A program made the translations under genes and the position numbers. Source: Cornus controversa (Eukaryota; Streptophyta; Magnoliopsida; Cornales; Cornaceae). Taken from it: DNA of 64,000 bases. The notes under the pieces are model-generated. The model ran no database searches. It worked only from the letters and a program-made list of their open reading frames with translations, and was not told the origin of the DNA. Location: contig CM048846.1 of NCBI GenBank assembly GCA_026545225.1, forward strand, positions 53,188,270 to 53,252,269, given 5' to 3'. This document shows positions 12,301 through 23,330 of this stretch, one piece after another (position 1 is the first letter of the stretch; the number at the start of each line of letters is the position of its first letter).

Positions 12301-15300
12301 ATTCCTACGTAGAATTTGCAGTTAGGATAGTATCTTTAAATATAGATTTTACCATCTTATTTTACTTGGAATATAGAAAAATAATACATCAAATCGAAGC
12401 TCTTTGAATTTCATATTTTCTGGAATTCGTCTCAGGTTGTTTCGATCAGTATCAAAGAAGTTATGACCAAAACAGTTTTGCTGTGCAGAGAAGTACGAAC
12501 CAGATTTTTCAATCTTTGCGAACACGATTCGATCACTGCAAATCTAATTTTCTCGGCTTCCAAACTATCCCAAACCTTCAATCTTATGTCCTGTATTGAA
12601 TCCACAAGCAAAAGAAGAGTGGGTTTCAAGTCACCTTTGAATTATAGTAAATGTGAGAAAGAATTATTTGACAATTCTCTGAGTTGTGCGATGCGGAAGC
12701 GGCTTCGAAAGTTAGATTTAAAACCTAAAGGGAGTGATTAGGTTTACTTGTTTTTTGCTTATTTTTTCATATTATTCAATTTTAAGTCCAATTATAAATT
12801 AAAGCATTCTTATAAAGCAAGTAAATAAATAAAGTGCAATAAAGTAAAAAATGCACTAGATATACGTGGAAAACCAATATTGGGAAAAAACTACGGGTAA
12901 GGCTTTGTAGCCCTGGAGAACCAAATCCACTATCGTCGAATCAAAGTACAATATAATATGTCTTAGACTCACACCCACTCCACTCTGACAAGAACTTGAT
13001 GCGGAACTCCTCAAACTTACTTTTGCGACTCCCTTGTCCAATTGCTATAGACTTCCGGCTAACGTTACAACCTTTGCAGAAAGGTAACTGGAAAAACACG
13101 AACACTTAGCAAATATTCTGTCCCCTTCGTAGTGGGATCTTCTTCTCTTTTTTAGACCAACGAACAATTGTAGAAGAAATCAATCCAGTAACTTGATTAA
13201 TAAGAAACTTTTGAAGCAATCTTCGAATGATTGATTAAGCAAAGAGAGTCATCTTAAATCACTCAGTGAATATGTGTGTGCTCTCAAAAATATAAACAGA
13301 AAAACAAAGTTCTCTGTTGGAAAAAATATCTCAATACTTTCTCTCTCTAAAAATATCATTTTGATGCGTATTGAAAGCTTCGTGAAAGCACACACAGAGA
13401 GAAATCATATGAGGTTTTTATAGATGTTAAAAACCCTCATTGTTCTTTAAAAATAAATTAAAAATCAATATGAAACAAGTTCCAAAGTTTAAGAAAATTT
13501 CAGAGTTAAATCCGGGTTGAAACAAGACACTGGAAGGCAAAAAGGCCAGACAAAAGGCTTAGACAGGTCCAGCCTTGTAGAGGTCTTGGTTTGAGATATT
13601 GGGACCAGTCCAGCTAAACCTTGGATCAGTTCAACCTTGTATTTTTTGAAAAACAGCTCAAAACCCCTATTTTGCAATGTCGGAACCACCTGATTTGAAA
13701 TATATGTGTGCTCACCACTTTACTTGGAATACATGACTCTCATACTTGATCAACGATGTCCTCATGTAATCGAAATCATCTGAAAACTTCAATCGATCAA
13801 AACCTTGTTTAGATTATTGATGCCTACTTCCGAAGATACAAGCTTCATACATTTGAAGAACATTTGCATAATTAGTATAGAAATTCATGCTCACTCTGAG
13901 ACTTCAATTACATACTCAATTACAAGAATATAAATAAAAGATTACAACTCAATCATGTCTAGTTTTGACACCAAAGATTACCAATTACAAAAATATACAT
14001 CACAAACTATTACGCCAATTGTGTAATGGTGTTGGTTAGATGTTGATTTGGAGGAAATTATTTTCTACAATTGACTGTTGGGGATGAAGTTGATGGTGTC
14101 ATCATCGGCAGTGAAGGCGATGGACAATAAAGACTACCAGAAATTGGTAGGCTCTAATACTATATTAGAAATATAGGAAGATTGTACACTGTATTGATTA
14201 TATTAATGAACAATACATAAATGTCTATTTATAGGCACATAATCTTGGAGGCTAAGTAAACTTAGGAGACAATAAATCTTAATTCTAGATAGTTTAGAAA
14301 ATGGTATAAGAAATGCTAGGTGGTTTAGGACAATACCAAAATCGTAAGTAAGAAATATAATATTAAATATATTATCTAACGGTAATGAACTCTAGTTTTT
14401 TTGTTTTTGTTCTTATATATATTAACGTATTGTTCGTGCCTATGACACCATAAAAAAAATTATTGGATTTAATCATTTTAGGGGTGTGAGGGTAAGTGGA
14501 TGTGTATGTGAATTTAGGTGTGAATGTAGTAGGTGAATTGTGGCCGTTAGATCGACGATAGAGAGAGTTATTTTAAACCATAGATATTTGAACCGTAAGA
14601 TTGATTTTTTAAACATTTTTGACCATTAGATTTTGATTTTTTTTTTGGGGAAAAAGGTGCAAAACCCCCCTATGATTTTAAAAAGGTGCAAGAAACCCCC
14701 CCCCCCCCCCATGTTATATTTTGGACCATATCATACTCTCACATTTGCAAAAGTGAGCAAAATACCCCTCTTTTACATATTATTCTTCTCTATTATTATA
14801 AAAAATAAAGAACAATAAGAGAAGAGAGATTTTTTTATATTAAGTTTATATCAATTCCCAGAAAAAAAAAATGCACAATTACATATTAAAAAATTTCGGA
14901 TTTTTTTTGTTTTCCGAAAATTGTTTCCGAAAATTTTTCCATTAGAAAGAGAGGGTTTTTTTTATATTAAGTTTTTCTTTACCGTAATAAAAAAAAAAAC
15001 AGAGGATTTTTTTCCGGAAAAAAATTTCAGAAATTGTTTTAGGGAAAAAAAAAACTAAATATGCACAATAATAATAAATTCCCGATTTTTTTTTTCCAAA
15101 AATTGTTTTATTTTCATAAATTCACTCTCTTTCTAATGGAAAAAGTTCCAGAAACAATTTAGGGAAAAAAAAATGAAAATTTTTTATTAAGTAATTGTGC
15201 ATATTTAGTTTTTTTTTCTCCAAAATTTTTTTCCCTGAAAAAAACACCTTTTTTTTTTATTGAAGTAAAAAAAAAAACTTGATATAAAAAAATCTCTCTT

Positions 15301-18300
15301 TCTAATAGAAAATTTTTTGGAAAACAAAATTTTTTTTTATTATGTAATGGTGCATTTTTAGTTTTTTTTTTCCGAAAAGAAAATCCTGCTTCTTTTTTTT
15401 TGTTAAGGTAAAAAAACTTAATATAAAAAAACCCCTCTTTTCTCTATTATTTTTATTTTTTATAATAATGAAAAGGGTAAAATGATTATAGAGAAGGAGA
15501 ATATGTGCAAAAGGAGGTAATTTGTTCACTTTTACAATTGTGAGGATGTGATTTGGTCCAAAATATAGAATAGGAGGGTTTCTTACTCCTTGTTAAAATC
15601 ACATGAGTGTTTGGGCTCTTTTGCTTTTTTTTTTTTTAAAGAGATAGATTGAAACACAATGCTTGAACGTAATATAGATATATATTAATCTTTAGTTATT
15701 TATTTGCTGGGTACTCTTAACAGAGTTGGACAGGTTTAGCAATTTAAAGATGCCTCAAGTTTAGTTTGAATTGACATTACTTCATTTAAGTGTCCAAAAT
15801 ATATTTAATCATATATTATATATCCTTTTGCTAAAATGGGCTTAAAATGTTTCCAACACAAAAGATTGAGCCCTGCTGTGAAGCGTGTTCCATAACAACA
15901 ATTAACAACGGGATAACTCTTGTTAGATTAGTTTCAAGGACTAAAATGTCATTTGTTTTATGTTTTATACCATTTGCAAAAGCAAAATTGTGAAAAAATA
16001 AAATTCAACAAAAAAACCGATATCCCACAGTGAAGCGATCTTCATCATAAGCTGATTTGCAATTGTCATTCTCAAATGTTATTGTCAAAATCTTAACATA
16101 TTTGTAGATAATAATTTTCTTTTCAATTGGTTTTAGGTTTGGACGGGTTGAGCAACTTGGAGGAATTGTATTTGGATTGGTCATCAATTGACGTGAGCTT
16201 TTTACATAATGCTGGAGTGATAACTTCTCTTAAAGTGTTGTCATTGCGAAACATTCTATTCCACGGCAGACTACCAAACCAAGGTTTAATTATATGCTTT
16301 ATACCATATTTGATTTTTTGGATTAAGCTTTTTAATTAATCGTGATATATACATCAATTTCATAGTATTGTTTGGTTAATTGATCTGAATGTAAAAAAAA
16401 AAAAAAATCAAGTTAACATGGATGACTTGATTGATTTTTCAGGTTGGTGTGAACTTTTTAATCTTGAAGAGTTGGATCTGAGTGAGAATGGATTAAGTGG
16501 GACACTTCCTTGGTGTATGAGGAACTTGACATCACTCCGCTTGTTGGACCTCTCATTCAATAATTTCAGTGGAAGTATTGCCTCCTCTCCACTTACCAGT
16601 CTCACATCACTCGAATATCTTTTTGTTTCACATAATCATTTTGTGATCCCAATCTCGTTTGCCTCATTTTTTAACCATTCAAAGCTTGAGGTCATTTCAG
16701 CTAGTAAAAACCAAATTGTGTTGGACTCACCGACTTCTCCACCTCCGAGGTTCCAACTGAAGGTTCTCATTTTGTCAAGCTGCGAAATAAACAATTGGAT
16801 TTTCCGTTTTCTCTATCACCAGCATGACCTAAGAGTGGTTGATCTATCACATAACAATCTGACGGGTGGAACATTATTTCTTTCTTGGTTGTTAGGGAAC
16901 AATACACAATTGGATTTTCTTAGTTTAAGAAAGAACTCCTTCTCAGGGCCATTCCCATTACCTTATTATCATCATCATCATCATCATCATCATCCTTATA
17001 GTATTACAACCTTAATTGATATCTCTAACAATCGTATTCATGGTGAGCTACCAAAAAATATAGGTTCCATCTTTCCGAGTTTAAGGTATTTAAACATGTC
17101 TGGAAATGAATTGGAAGGTAGCATTCCAACTTCATTAGGTGATCTGCACTCTTTATGGTTTTTAGACTTGTCTAACAATAATTTGTCAGGACAAATTCCT
17201 CAACATTTGGCAATAGGTTGCTACTCCTTACATTTCTTAAAACTATCAAATAATGATTTGGATGGTCGAATACTCCCCCAAGTTGCGAACCTAACTAGCT
17301 TGAGGGATTTATATTTGGACAATAACCGTTTTGAGGGAAACATTCCAGACAGCTTGTCTTCCATATCTTATTTGTCGGCATTAGATATTAGCAACAACAA
17401 CATGTCAGGCAATCTTCCAAGATGGATTGGGAATATGAGTGATTTAAGGGTACTTGTTATGTCCAAAAATCATTTCCAAGGTTCCATTCCAGTAGAGTTG
17501 TGCAAAATTGATTGGCTTTCATTTTTAGACCTTTCCAACAATAATCTATCTGGATCTATACCATCTTGCTTCTTCAACTCATCAAGAATAGAACATGTCC
17601 ATTTGAGTCAGAACAGGCTAAGCGGCCCACTAACACATGCATTTTACAACACTACTTCTTCTTCTTCTTCTTTGGTAACATTAGACCTCAGAGAGAACAA
17701 CCTAACGGGTAACATTCCAAGCTGGATTGGCAAACTTTACTCATTGAGCATTCTTCTCCTCAAATCTAATTACTTGGAGGGTGAAATTCCTATCCAATTG
17801 TGCCACTTGGAAGACTTAACTATACTGGATCTTTCTCGAAACAATCTTTCTGGTTCCATACCTCCTTGCTTTACTGAAATACCTTTCAAGCCAATGGTTC
17901 AAAAATCCTATAAGTCGATAAGTTATTTTATAAGAACATCTTACGTGGTGGGGACAAGGTTATTCGAGAACCATGATATTGAGTCTGAAAAAATCCCAAC
18001 AGCGTTTGCGATACAAGTAGCGGAGTTCACCACAAAGAAGATATCTTATGGCTACCAAGGCAAGATCCTTGACTACATGTCAGGAGTGGATCTCTCTTGC
18101 AACTTCCTAACAGGGGAAATTCCACCTGATATGGGAAGGCTAAGTGAGATCCTTGCACTAAACCTGTCACATAACAATCTCACTGGTTCAATCCCAACAA
18201 CATTCTCGGAGCTAAAGCGAATAGAGAGTTTGGATCTTTCCTACAATAACTTGAATGGAACAATTCCCTCTCAACTCATTCAGTTATACTCTTTGGCCGT

Positions 18301-18676
18301 CTTCAGTGTGTCACACAACAACTTATCAGGTAGGACTCCGGAACAGAAAGCTCAGTTTGCAACCTTTGAAGAAAGCAGTTATGAGGGAAATCCTCTTCTT
18401 TGTGGACCTCCATTACATAACGACAGTTGCACTGGAACACCTACATCACCATCAACATTACCAAATTCTTCAGATGAAGGTTTCATGGACATGGATGTTT
18501 TCAGTGTGACCTTCACAGTGTCTTTCCTAATTGCATTTTTAGGAGTTGTTGCAGTTCTGTACATAAATCCTTATTGGAGAAGAACATGGTTTCACACCAT
18601 CGAAGTTTATGGGACCTCTTCCTATTATTTTGTTCTTGACTGCTTTCTCAACTTGTCCAACAAAAGAGGTGTATAG
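9026..18676 (+). CDS. leucine-rich-repeat receptor-like protein (RLP), six exons
   Basis: Exons 9026-9386, 9513-9668, 10572-10646, 10802-10951, 16137-16283 and 16443-18676 join without a stop into 1040 residues. Every junction is GT-AG and every intron is phase 1. The protein has a signal peptide (about 1-23), an N-cap with the paired-Cys motif NCCDWKEVQC, and about two dozen LRRs of the plant LxxLxLxxNxLxGxIP type. An island region spans about 774-841 and is followed by four more LRRs. Then come GNPLLCGPPL, a transmembrane segment (about 982-1004) and a 32-residue tail beginning RRTWFH. There is no kinase. RLPs of this build sit in the plasma membrane and act with kinase partners in defence or development; the ligand is unknown. 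ATG 9026 was preferred, though 9032 is also possible. The splice model is inferred, and a missed exon in intron 4 cannot be excluded. Confidence 0.8.
9513..9668 (+). CDS. RLP exon 2: two LRRs
   Basis: The acceptor is tttgcag and the donor is caag|gtaatt. The 52 codons encode GFERLSESGKLEVLKLDGN onward. The exon is symmetric (phase 1 at both ends) and is a clear paralogue of exon 4: both contain SLGALSSLK. Confidence 0.8.
10160..10235 (+). pseudogene. relic LRR exon in RLP intron 2
   Basis: The string aacaaattggaagggttggac mirrors exon 3 (agcaaattggaggagctggac) and continues ttgagtgataagctgat against ttgagtggaaaccagat. The frame soon meets a stop (ttga) and no acceptor sits at the matching position. 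The relic is therefore spliced out with intron 2. It shows that single-LRR exons have been duplicated and lost here. Confidence 0.6.
10572..10646 (+). CDS. RLP exon 3: single LRR
   Basis: The 25 codons encode MSKLEELDLSGNQIN within one LRR, between tattgtag and gaag|gtac. The length of exactly one LRR with phase 1 ends makes it an insertable module. A decayed copy lies in intron 2 near 10165. Confidence 0.75.
10802..10951 (+). CDS. RLP exon 4: two LRRs
   Basis: The 50 codons encode GLKSLSKLKILRLQGNSF onward, between tcatcag and gaag|gtacgt. The phase is 1 at both ends. The next intron is unusually long because of inserted elements. Confidence 0.8.
11248..14381 (-). mobile_element. non-autonomous LTR element (copia-type ends) in RLP intron 4, fossil
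   Basis: Two related LTRs of about 200-220 bases (11248 to about 11446, and 14163-14381) share ttgattatattaatgaacaa and end in tctaac-like strings. Read on the - strand, an iMet-type primer-binding site lies at about 14150-14162 and a purine tract (gaggggatc) at about 11450. The target-site duplication gtaat is exact at 11243-11247 and 14382-14386. The interior holds no recognisable gag or pol. This is a LARD-like relic, visibly aged from the difference between its LTRs. Confidence 0.75.
11693..11950. repeat. 51-base minisatellite inside the intron-4 element
   Basis: Five tandem units of about 50-52 bases each begin gtgattaccac and end gtggtcaatcac or a variant. They lie within the interior of the fossil LTR element. 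An open + frame spells repeated Cys-x-Cys-Cys, but this follows from the repeat itself and has no other coding support. Confidence 0.75.
14637..15640. mobile_element. large foldback element in RLP intron 4
   Basis: The left arm (about 14645-14870) and right arm (about 15400-15635) are inverted copies. Left landmarks are tatgattttaaaaaggtgcaa, atattttggaccatatc and ataaaaaataaagaacaat. Each returns in reverse complement on the right, for example gatttggtccaaaatat. The centre has nested smaller inverted repeats around ccgaaaattgtttccgaaa. It is non-coding and resembles a Mutator-like or foldback MITE. The 14-C run near 14697 lies in the left arm. Confidence 0.65.
15690..15860 (+). pseudogene. 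relic of an additional LRR intron/exon unit
   Basis: About 15745-15850 resembles 10970-11070, with aagatgcctc, agtttgaattg against atttgaattg, and atccttttgctaaaatg against atccttttactaaaatg. Just before it, acagagttggacaggtttag resembles the start of exon 5 (GLDGLSNL). The region looks like one more exon-bearing unit that has lost its LRR. No usable phase-1 exon remains. Confidence 0.4.
16137..16283 (+). CDS. RLP exon 5: two LRRs
   Basis: The 49 codons encode GLDGLSNLEELYLDWSS onward, between ggttttag and caag|gtttaa. The phase is 1 at both ends. Confidence 0.75.
16443..18676 (+). CDS. RLP exon 6: main LRR block, island, membrane segment
   Basis: The exon starts after ttttcag with WCELFNLEELDLSENGLSG and runs open for 743 codons to the stop at 18674. 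It contains an eight-His run at residues 473-480, encoded by CAT repeats at 16970-16993, and a six-Ser run encoded by a TCT-type repeat near 17660. The last third, from about 17966, is duplicated downstream at 20620-21234. Confidence 0.9.
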
Positions 18677-18772
18677 ACCATGTATTATTTTTTTTTCTTC
18701 TTAGTTATATATGTAATGTGCCGTTAAGGATCCTCTTGCTTTGTATTCCAATATAGCTATTACTATTTCAGA

Positions 18773-18778
18773 AATAAA
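18773..18778 (+). terminator. polyadenylation signal of the RLP gene
   Basis: AATAAA lies about 100 bases after the stop codon, in T-rich sequence. It is kept in the duplicate at 21427-21432. Confidence 0.5.
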
Positions 18779-18779
18779 T

Positions 18780-19830
18780 GCACTGTTTTAAACCATCAAT
18801 CTCATGTCTATTATTACTATTTAAGCCGCACAATGATTTCCATCACAACAATACAGCCTTCAAACCCGAAGGTAATAATGCAGGGAGAGTTCAGTAAATT
18901 TATTTAAAAAACAAGTGTTGAGATATATATAATAATTTAGTACAAAATTTATCCATTCAAATTATGCAATATGATTCTTAACTCTTATTTTGTTTGTTAA
19001 TCATAAAATTTTACAAAGAAAAGTTAATAACTCCATTTTTTGTATATATAAAAATATAATTTGTTATTTTTATATTGCCGTATACTACCGTATCCATATC
19101 TGTTTTTTTTAGATTTGTCGTATCGCCGTTACTGGTATCGTTTCGTACCCGTATCCATATACATGCTTCCTAGCATATAAATGTTAGAGAAATCCCTTAA
19201 AACCTAAACTTTCAATTGAAACATGTAGCTGTTTTTCAACATGTTCATTGACGAACTATATCATCCTCTTTTCTTCAGACAAACTCATCAAGAATGCTTG
19301 GATTATTTCTACATTCAACAATTAGTTATTTAAACTTCCCTTTAGGTTTCTACGTTCTGCTAGAGGGAAGTCTGAAGCATATAACCTGTGGGCAAAATGG
19401 CTTCCTCTCAAAACATTACTAAAATATAATTATTATAACTTCAACAGTCTCCTACCTTCTTGCATGGTGCAAAAACACAGAAAATCCTAAGCATACATTC
19501 TAAACCAGGGTAAAAATTTTCCTACGATTTTGGAAACACCCGAAAAAAGCAAAGAAGTGGGGAAAGGGAAAGGAGGATAGATTATCTAGCAATTTCTGAA
19601 TTTTAGGTACTCTGTTTTTATTTTCAGCAATTTTCTTTTTTCCTTTTTACTTCCTTTGAATTTTTGTTTGGTGGTAAAGTCAATTTATGGCTTAGATTGA
19701 GAATTTGGTATTGCTAGGATTTATGAGATTATTATTATTATTGTTCTTGTTTTCAGACTAAGTTGCAGCAATAGAATTTGCTTTCCAATTTCTCCTTGTT
19801 ACTTCCTGTATTATTTGTTTTCATTTTGAT
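18780..19830. other. RLP downstream flank
   Basis: There is no gene. About 19075-19165 has accgtatcc and cgtatcgccgtta strings ending gcttcctagca, a decayed end of the hAT-type MITE family found whole at 25911 and 27636. About 19375-19510 resembles 24180-24350 downstream of the ALP1-like gene. Confidence 0.5.
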
Positions 19831-20506
19831 TGTAACGCCCCCACCCCACCCAACACAATATTGTCCGCTTTTAGCTCCCCCAGACCAAAGACTTCCCAAG
19901 AGGTCACTCATCCTACTACTACCCCCAGCTAAGCATGCTTAACTACAGAGTTCTAATGGATTGATGACCATCATGGCTTTAAAATGTGTTGTGTCATAGA
20001 AGGGGGTGATAAACATATATATATCACTTCACTTCACCTGCCCAGATAATGTAAGATCGTGACATCTGTAGCCTGCTAGTGTGGTAGCTCGCCCAGTGTC
20101 TCGCACCCACCCACATCACACCCTCCCACAGAGGGCGTCACCATCCACCCTCCTTGGGGGCCCAACGTCCCCGTTGGCACACTTCCGGTTGGACTCTGGC
20201 TCTGATACCATTTGTAACGCCCCCACCCCACCGGACACAATATTATCCGCTTTTGGCTCCCCCGGAACAGAAACTTCCAAAGAGGTCACCCATCCTGGTA
20301 CTACTCCTAATTAAGCACACTTAACTATAGAGTTCTGATGGGATCATGACCATCATGACTTTAAAACGCGTTGTCATAAAAGGGTAATGAACATACATAT
20401 AACACTTCATCTTCAACTGCCCAGGTGATATGGGATCGTGACACCCATAGCCTACCAATGTGTTAGCTCGTTCTATGTCTCGCACCCGCCCAAAGAGATC
20501 GTCACA
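19831..20506 (-). mobile_element. Cassandra TRIM element, copy A (fossil)
   Basis: Two LTRs (19831-20143 and 20213-20506) begin tgtaacgcccccaccccacc on the + strand. Between them are about 69 bases, with a primer-binding site tggtatcagagcc (- strand, about 20198-20210) and a purine tract (aaggagggtgga) against 20143. The LTRs contain a 5S rRNA-like block on the - strand, seen on the + strand as gaggtcacccatcctggtac followed by agttctgatggga. 5S sequence within LTRs is the hallmark of Cassandra. It encodes no protein. Confidence 0.85.
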
Positions 20507-20544
20507 TCGATACTTGCTGCATTCAACAAATCATTCGTCCTCTC

Positions 20545-21234
20545 TTGGTAAATCAGCATCAGTTTGATATTAGATTATGTTTTGGCTTTCCCGTTCAATA
20601 TGCCTACACGACAACAATTGAGAACCATGATATTGAGCCAACAGTGTTTGCGATACAAGTAGCGGAGTTCACCACAAAGAAGATATCTTATGGCTACCAA
20701 GGCAAGATCCTTGACTACATGTCAGGAGTGGATCTCTCTTGCAACTTCCTAACAGGTGAAATTCCACCTGATATGGGAAGGCTAAGTGAGATCCTTGCAC
20801 TAAACCTGTCACATAACAATCTCACTGGTTCAATCCCAACAACATTATCGGAGCTACAGCGAATAGAGAGTTTGGATCTTTCCTACAATAACTTGAATGG
20901 AACAATTCCCTCTCAACTCATTCAGTTATACTCTTTGGAAGTCTTCAGTGTGTCACACAACAACTTATCAGGTAGGACTCCGGAACAGAAAGCTCAGTTT
21001 GCAACCTTTGAAGAAAGCAGTTATGAGGGAAATCCTCTTCTTTGTGGACCTCCATTACATAACGACAGTTGCACTGGAACACCTACATCACCATCAACAT
21101 TACCAAATTCTTCAGATGAAGGTTTCATGGACATGGATGTTTTCAGTGTGACCTTCACAGTGTCCTTCCTAATTGCATTTTTAGGAGTTGTTGCAGTTCT
21201 GTACATAAATCCTTATTGGAGAAGAACATGGTAA
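20545..21234 (+). pseudogene. 5'-truncated duplicate of the RLP 3' end
   Basis: The RLP-derived part starts at about 20620 and encodes the end of the island, the last LRRs, the GNPLLCGPPL segment and the membrane helix. It is close to residues from about 805 onward of the full gene, with a 12-base in-frame deletion near 20636. A stop follows directly after WRRTW, so the longer tail of the full gene is absent. An upstream ATG at 20545 adds about 25 codons from Cassandra-flanking sequence (MVNQHQFDIRLCF), giving an open 229-codon frame. It lacks the signal peptide and nearly all LRRs, and is probably not functional. Confidence 0.75.
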
Positions 21235-23326
21235 CACACCATCGAAGTTTATGGGACCTCTTCCTATTATTTTGTTCTCGACTGCTTTCTCAACTTGTCC
21301 AACAAAAGAGATGTGTAGACCATGTATTATTATTATTATTATTTGTCTTCATAGTTATATATGTAATGTGCCTTTAAGGATATATCCTCTTGCTTTGTAT
21401 TCCAATATAGCTATTACTATTTCGGAAATAAATGCACTGTTTGAAACCATCAACCCTCCTCATCAATCTCATGTCTATTATTACTATTTAAGCCGCGGAA
21501 TGATTTCCATCACAACAATACAGCCTTCAAATTCAGCAAGCCAAGCCGAAGGTAATAATGCAGGGAGACTTCAGTAAATTTATTTAAAAAAACAAGTGTT
21601 GAGATATATATAATAATTTAGTACAAAATTTATCCATTCAAATTATGTAATATGATTCTTAACTCTTATTTTGTTTGTCAATCATAAAATTTTGTAAAGA
21701 AATATTAATAACTCTATTTTTTGTATATATAAAAATATAATTTGTTATTTTTATATTGCCGTATACTACCGTATCCACATCTGTTTTTTTTAGATTTGAA
21801 GTATCGCCATTATTGGTATCGTATTGTACCCGTGTCTCGTATCCATATACATGCTTACTAGCATATAAGTGTTAGAGAAATCCCTTAAAACCTAAACTTT
21901 CAATTGAAACATATAGCTGTTTTTCAAGATGTTCATTGACGAACTATATATATCATCCTCTTTTCTTCAGACAAACTCATCAAGAATGCTTGGATTATTT
22001 CTACATTCAACAATTAGTTATTTAAACTTCCCTTTAGGTTTCTACGTTCTGCTAGAGGGAAGTCTGAAGCATATAACCTGTGGGCAAGAATGGCTTCCTC
22101 TCAAAACATTACTAAAATATAATTATTATAACTTCAACAGTCTCCTACCTTCTTGCATGGTGCAAAAACACAGAAAATCCTAAGCATACATTCTAAACCA
22201 GGGTAAAAATTTTCCTACGGTTTTGGAAACACCCGAAAAAAGCAAAGAAGTGGGGAAAGGGAAAGGAGGATAGATTATCTAGCAATTTCTGATTTTTAGG
22301 TACTCTGTTTTTATTTTCAGCAATTTTCTTTTTTCCTTTTTACTTCCTTTGAATTTTTGTTTGGTGGTAAAGTCAATTTATGGCTTAGATTGAGTAGGAA
22401 CTCTATATAATTTGGTATTCCTAGGATTTATGAGATTATTATTATTATTGTTCTTGTTTTCAGACTAAGTTGCAGCAATAGAATTTGCTTTCCAATTTCT
22501 CCTTGTTACTTCCTGTATTATTTGTTTTCATTTTAATTGTAACGCCCCCACCCCACCCAACACAATATTGTCCGCTTTTAGCTCCCCCAGACCAAAGACT
22601 TCCCAAGAGGTCACTCATCCTACTACTACCCCCAGCTAAGCATGCTTAACTACGGAGTTCTAATGGGTTGATGACCATCATGGCTTTAAAATGTGTTGTG
22701 TCATAGAAGGGGGTGATAAACATACATATATCACTTCACTTCACCTGCCCAGATAATGTAAGATCGTGACATCTGTAGCCTGCTAGTGTGGTAGCTCGCC
22801 CAGTGTCTCGCACCCACCCACATCACACCCTCCCACAGAGGTCGTCACCATCCACCCTCCTTGGGGACCCAACGTCCCCGTTGGCACACTTCTGGTTAGA
22901 CTCTGGCTCTGATACCATTTGTAACGCCCCCACCCCACCGGACACAATATTATCCACTTTTGGCTCCCCCGGAACAGAAACTTCCAAAGAGGTCACCCAT
23001 TCCGGTACTACTCCTAATTAAGCACACTTAACTATAGAGTTCTGATGGGATCATGACCATCACGACTTTAAAACACGTTGTCATAAAAGGGTAATGAACA
23101 TACATATAACACTTCATCTTCAACTGCCCAGGTGATGTGGGATCGTGACACCCATAGCCTACCAATGTGTTAGCTCGTTCTATGCCTCGCACCTGCCCAA
23201 AGAGATCGTCACATCGATACTTGCTGCATTCAACAAATCATTCGTCCTCTCTTGGTAAATCAGCATCAGTTTGATATTAGATTATGTTTTGGCTTTCCCG
23301 TTCAATATGCCTACACGACAACAACT
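20620..23326 (+). repeat. tandem duplication unit 2 (RLP fragment, flank, Cassandra B)
   Basis: This is the second copy of 17966-20619, ending in cctacacgacaacaactgaga. Small length differences occur in microsatellites, such as attattattatt near 21327. Because both units carry Cassandra at the same site, the Cassandra insertion predates the duplication. Confidence 0.85.
22538..23213 (-). mobile_element. Cassandra TRIM element, copy B (fossil)
   Basis: This is the duplicate of copy A, with LTRs at 22538-22850 and 22920-23213, the same primer-binding site (about 22905-22917) and purine tract, and the same 5S-like blocks. It arrived here by segmental duplication and not by its own transposition. 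Confidence 0.85.
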
Positions 23327-23330
23327 GAGA

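Larger units (their letters stand above)
17966..20619 (+). repeat. tandem duplication unit 1 (RLP 3' end, flank, Cassandra A)
   Basis: Starting at gagaaccatgatattgag inside RLP exon 6, this segment runs through the gene end, its 3' flank, a Cassandra element and a tail ending cctacacgacaacaattgag. The same order recurs as unit 2 at 20620-23326. The junctions share a gaga microhomology. The two units are almost identical by eye. Confidence 0.85.

Noticed and set aside
20081-20314. 77-codon + frame rich in Pro and Thr (also at 22788)
   Set aside because: It spans Cassandra LTR and internal sequence, repeats only because of the duplication, and has no protein-like features.
20213-20380. Possible 5S rRNA gene on the - strand
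   Set aside because: The 5S-like block lies in an LTR repeated at matching positions with a primer-binding site and purine tract between, so it is Cassandra. Parts of 5S are missing or changed.
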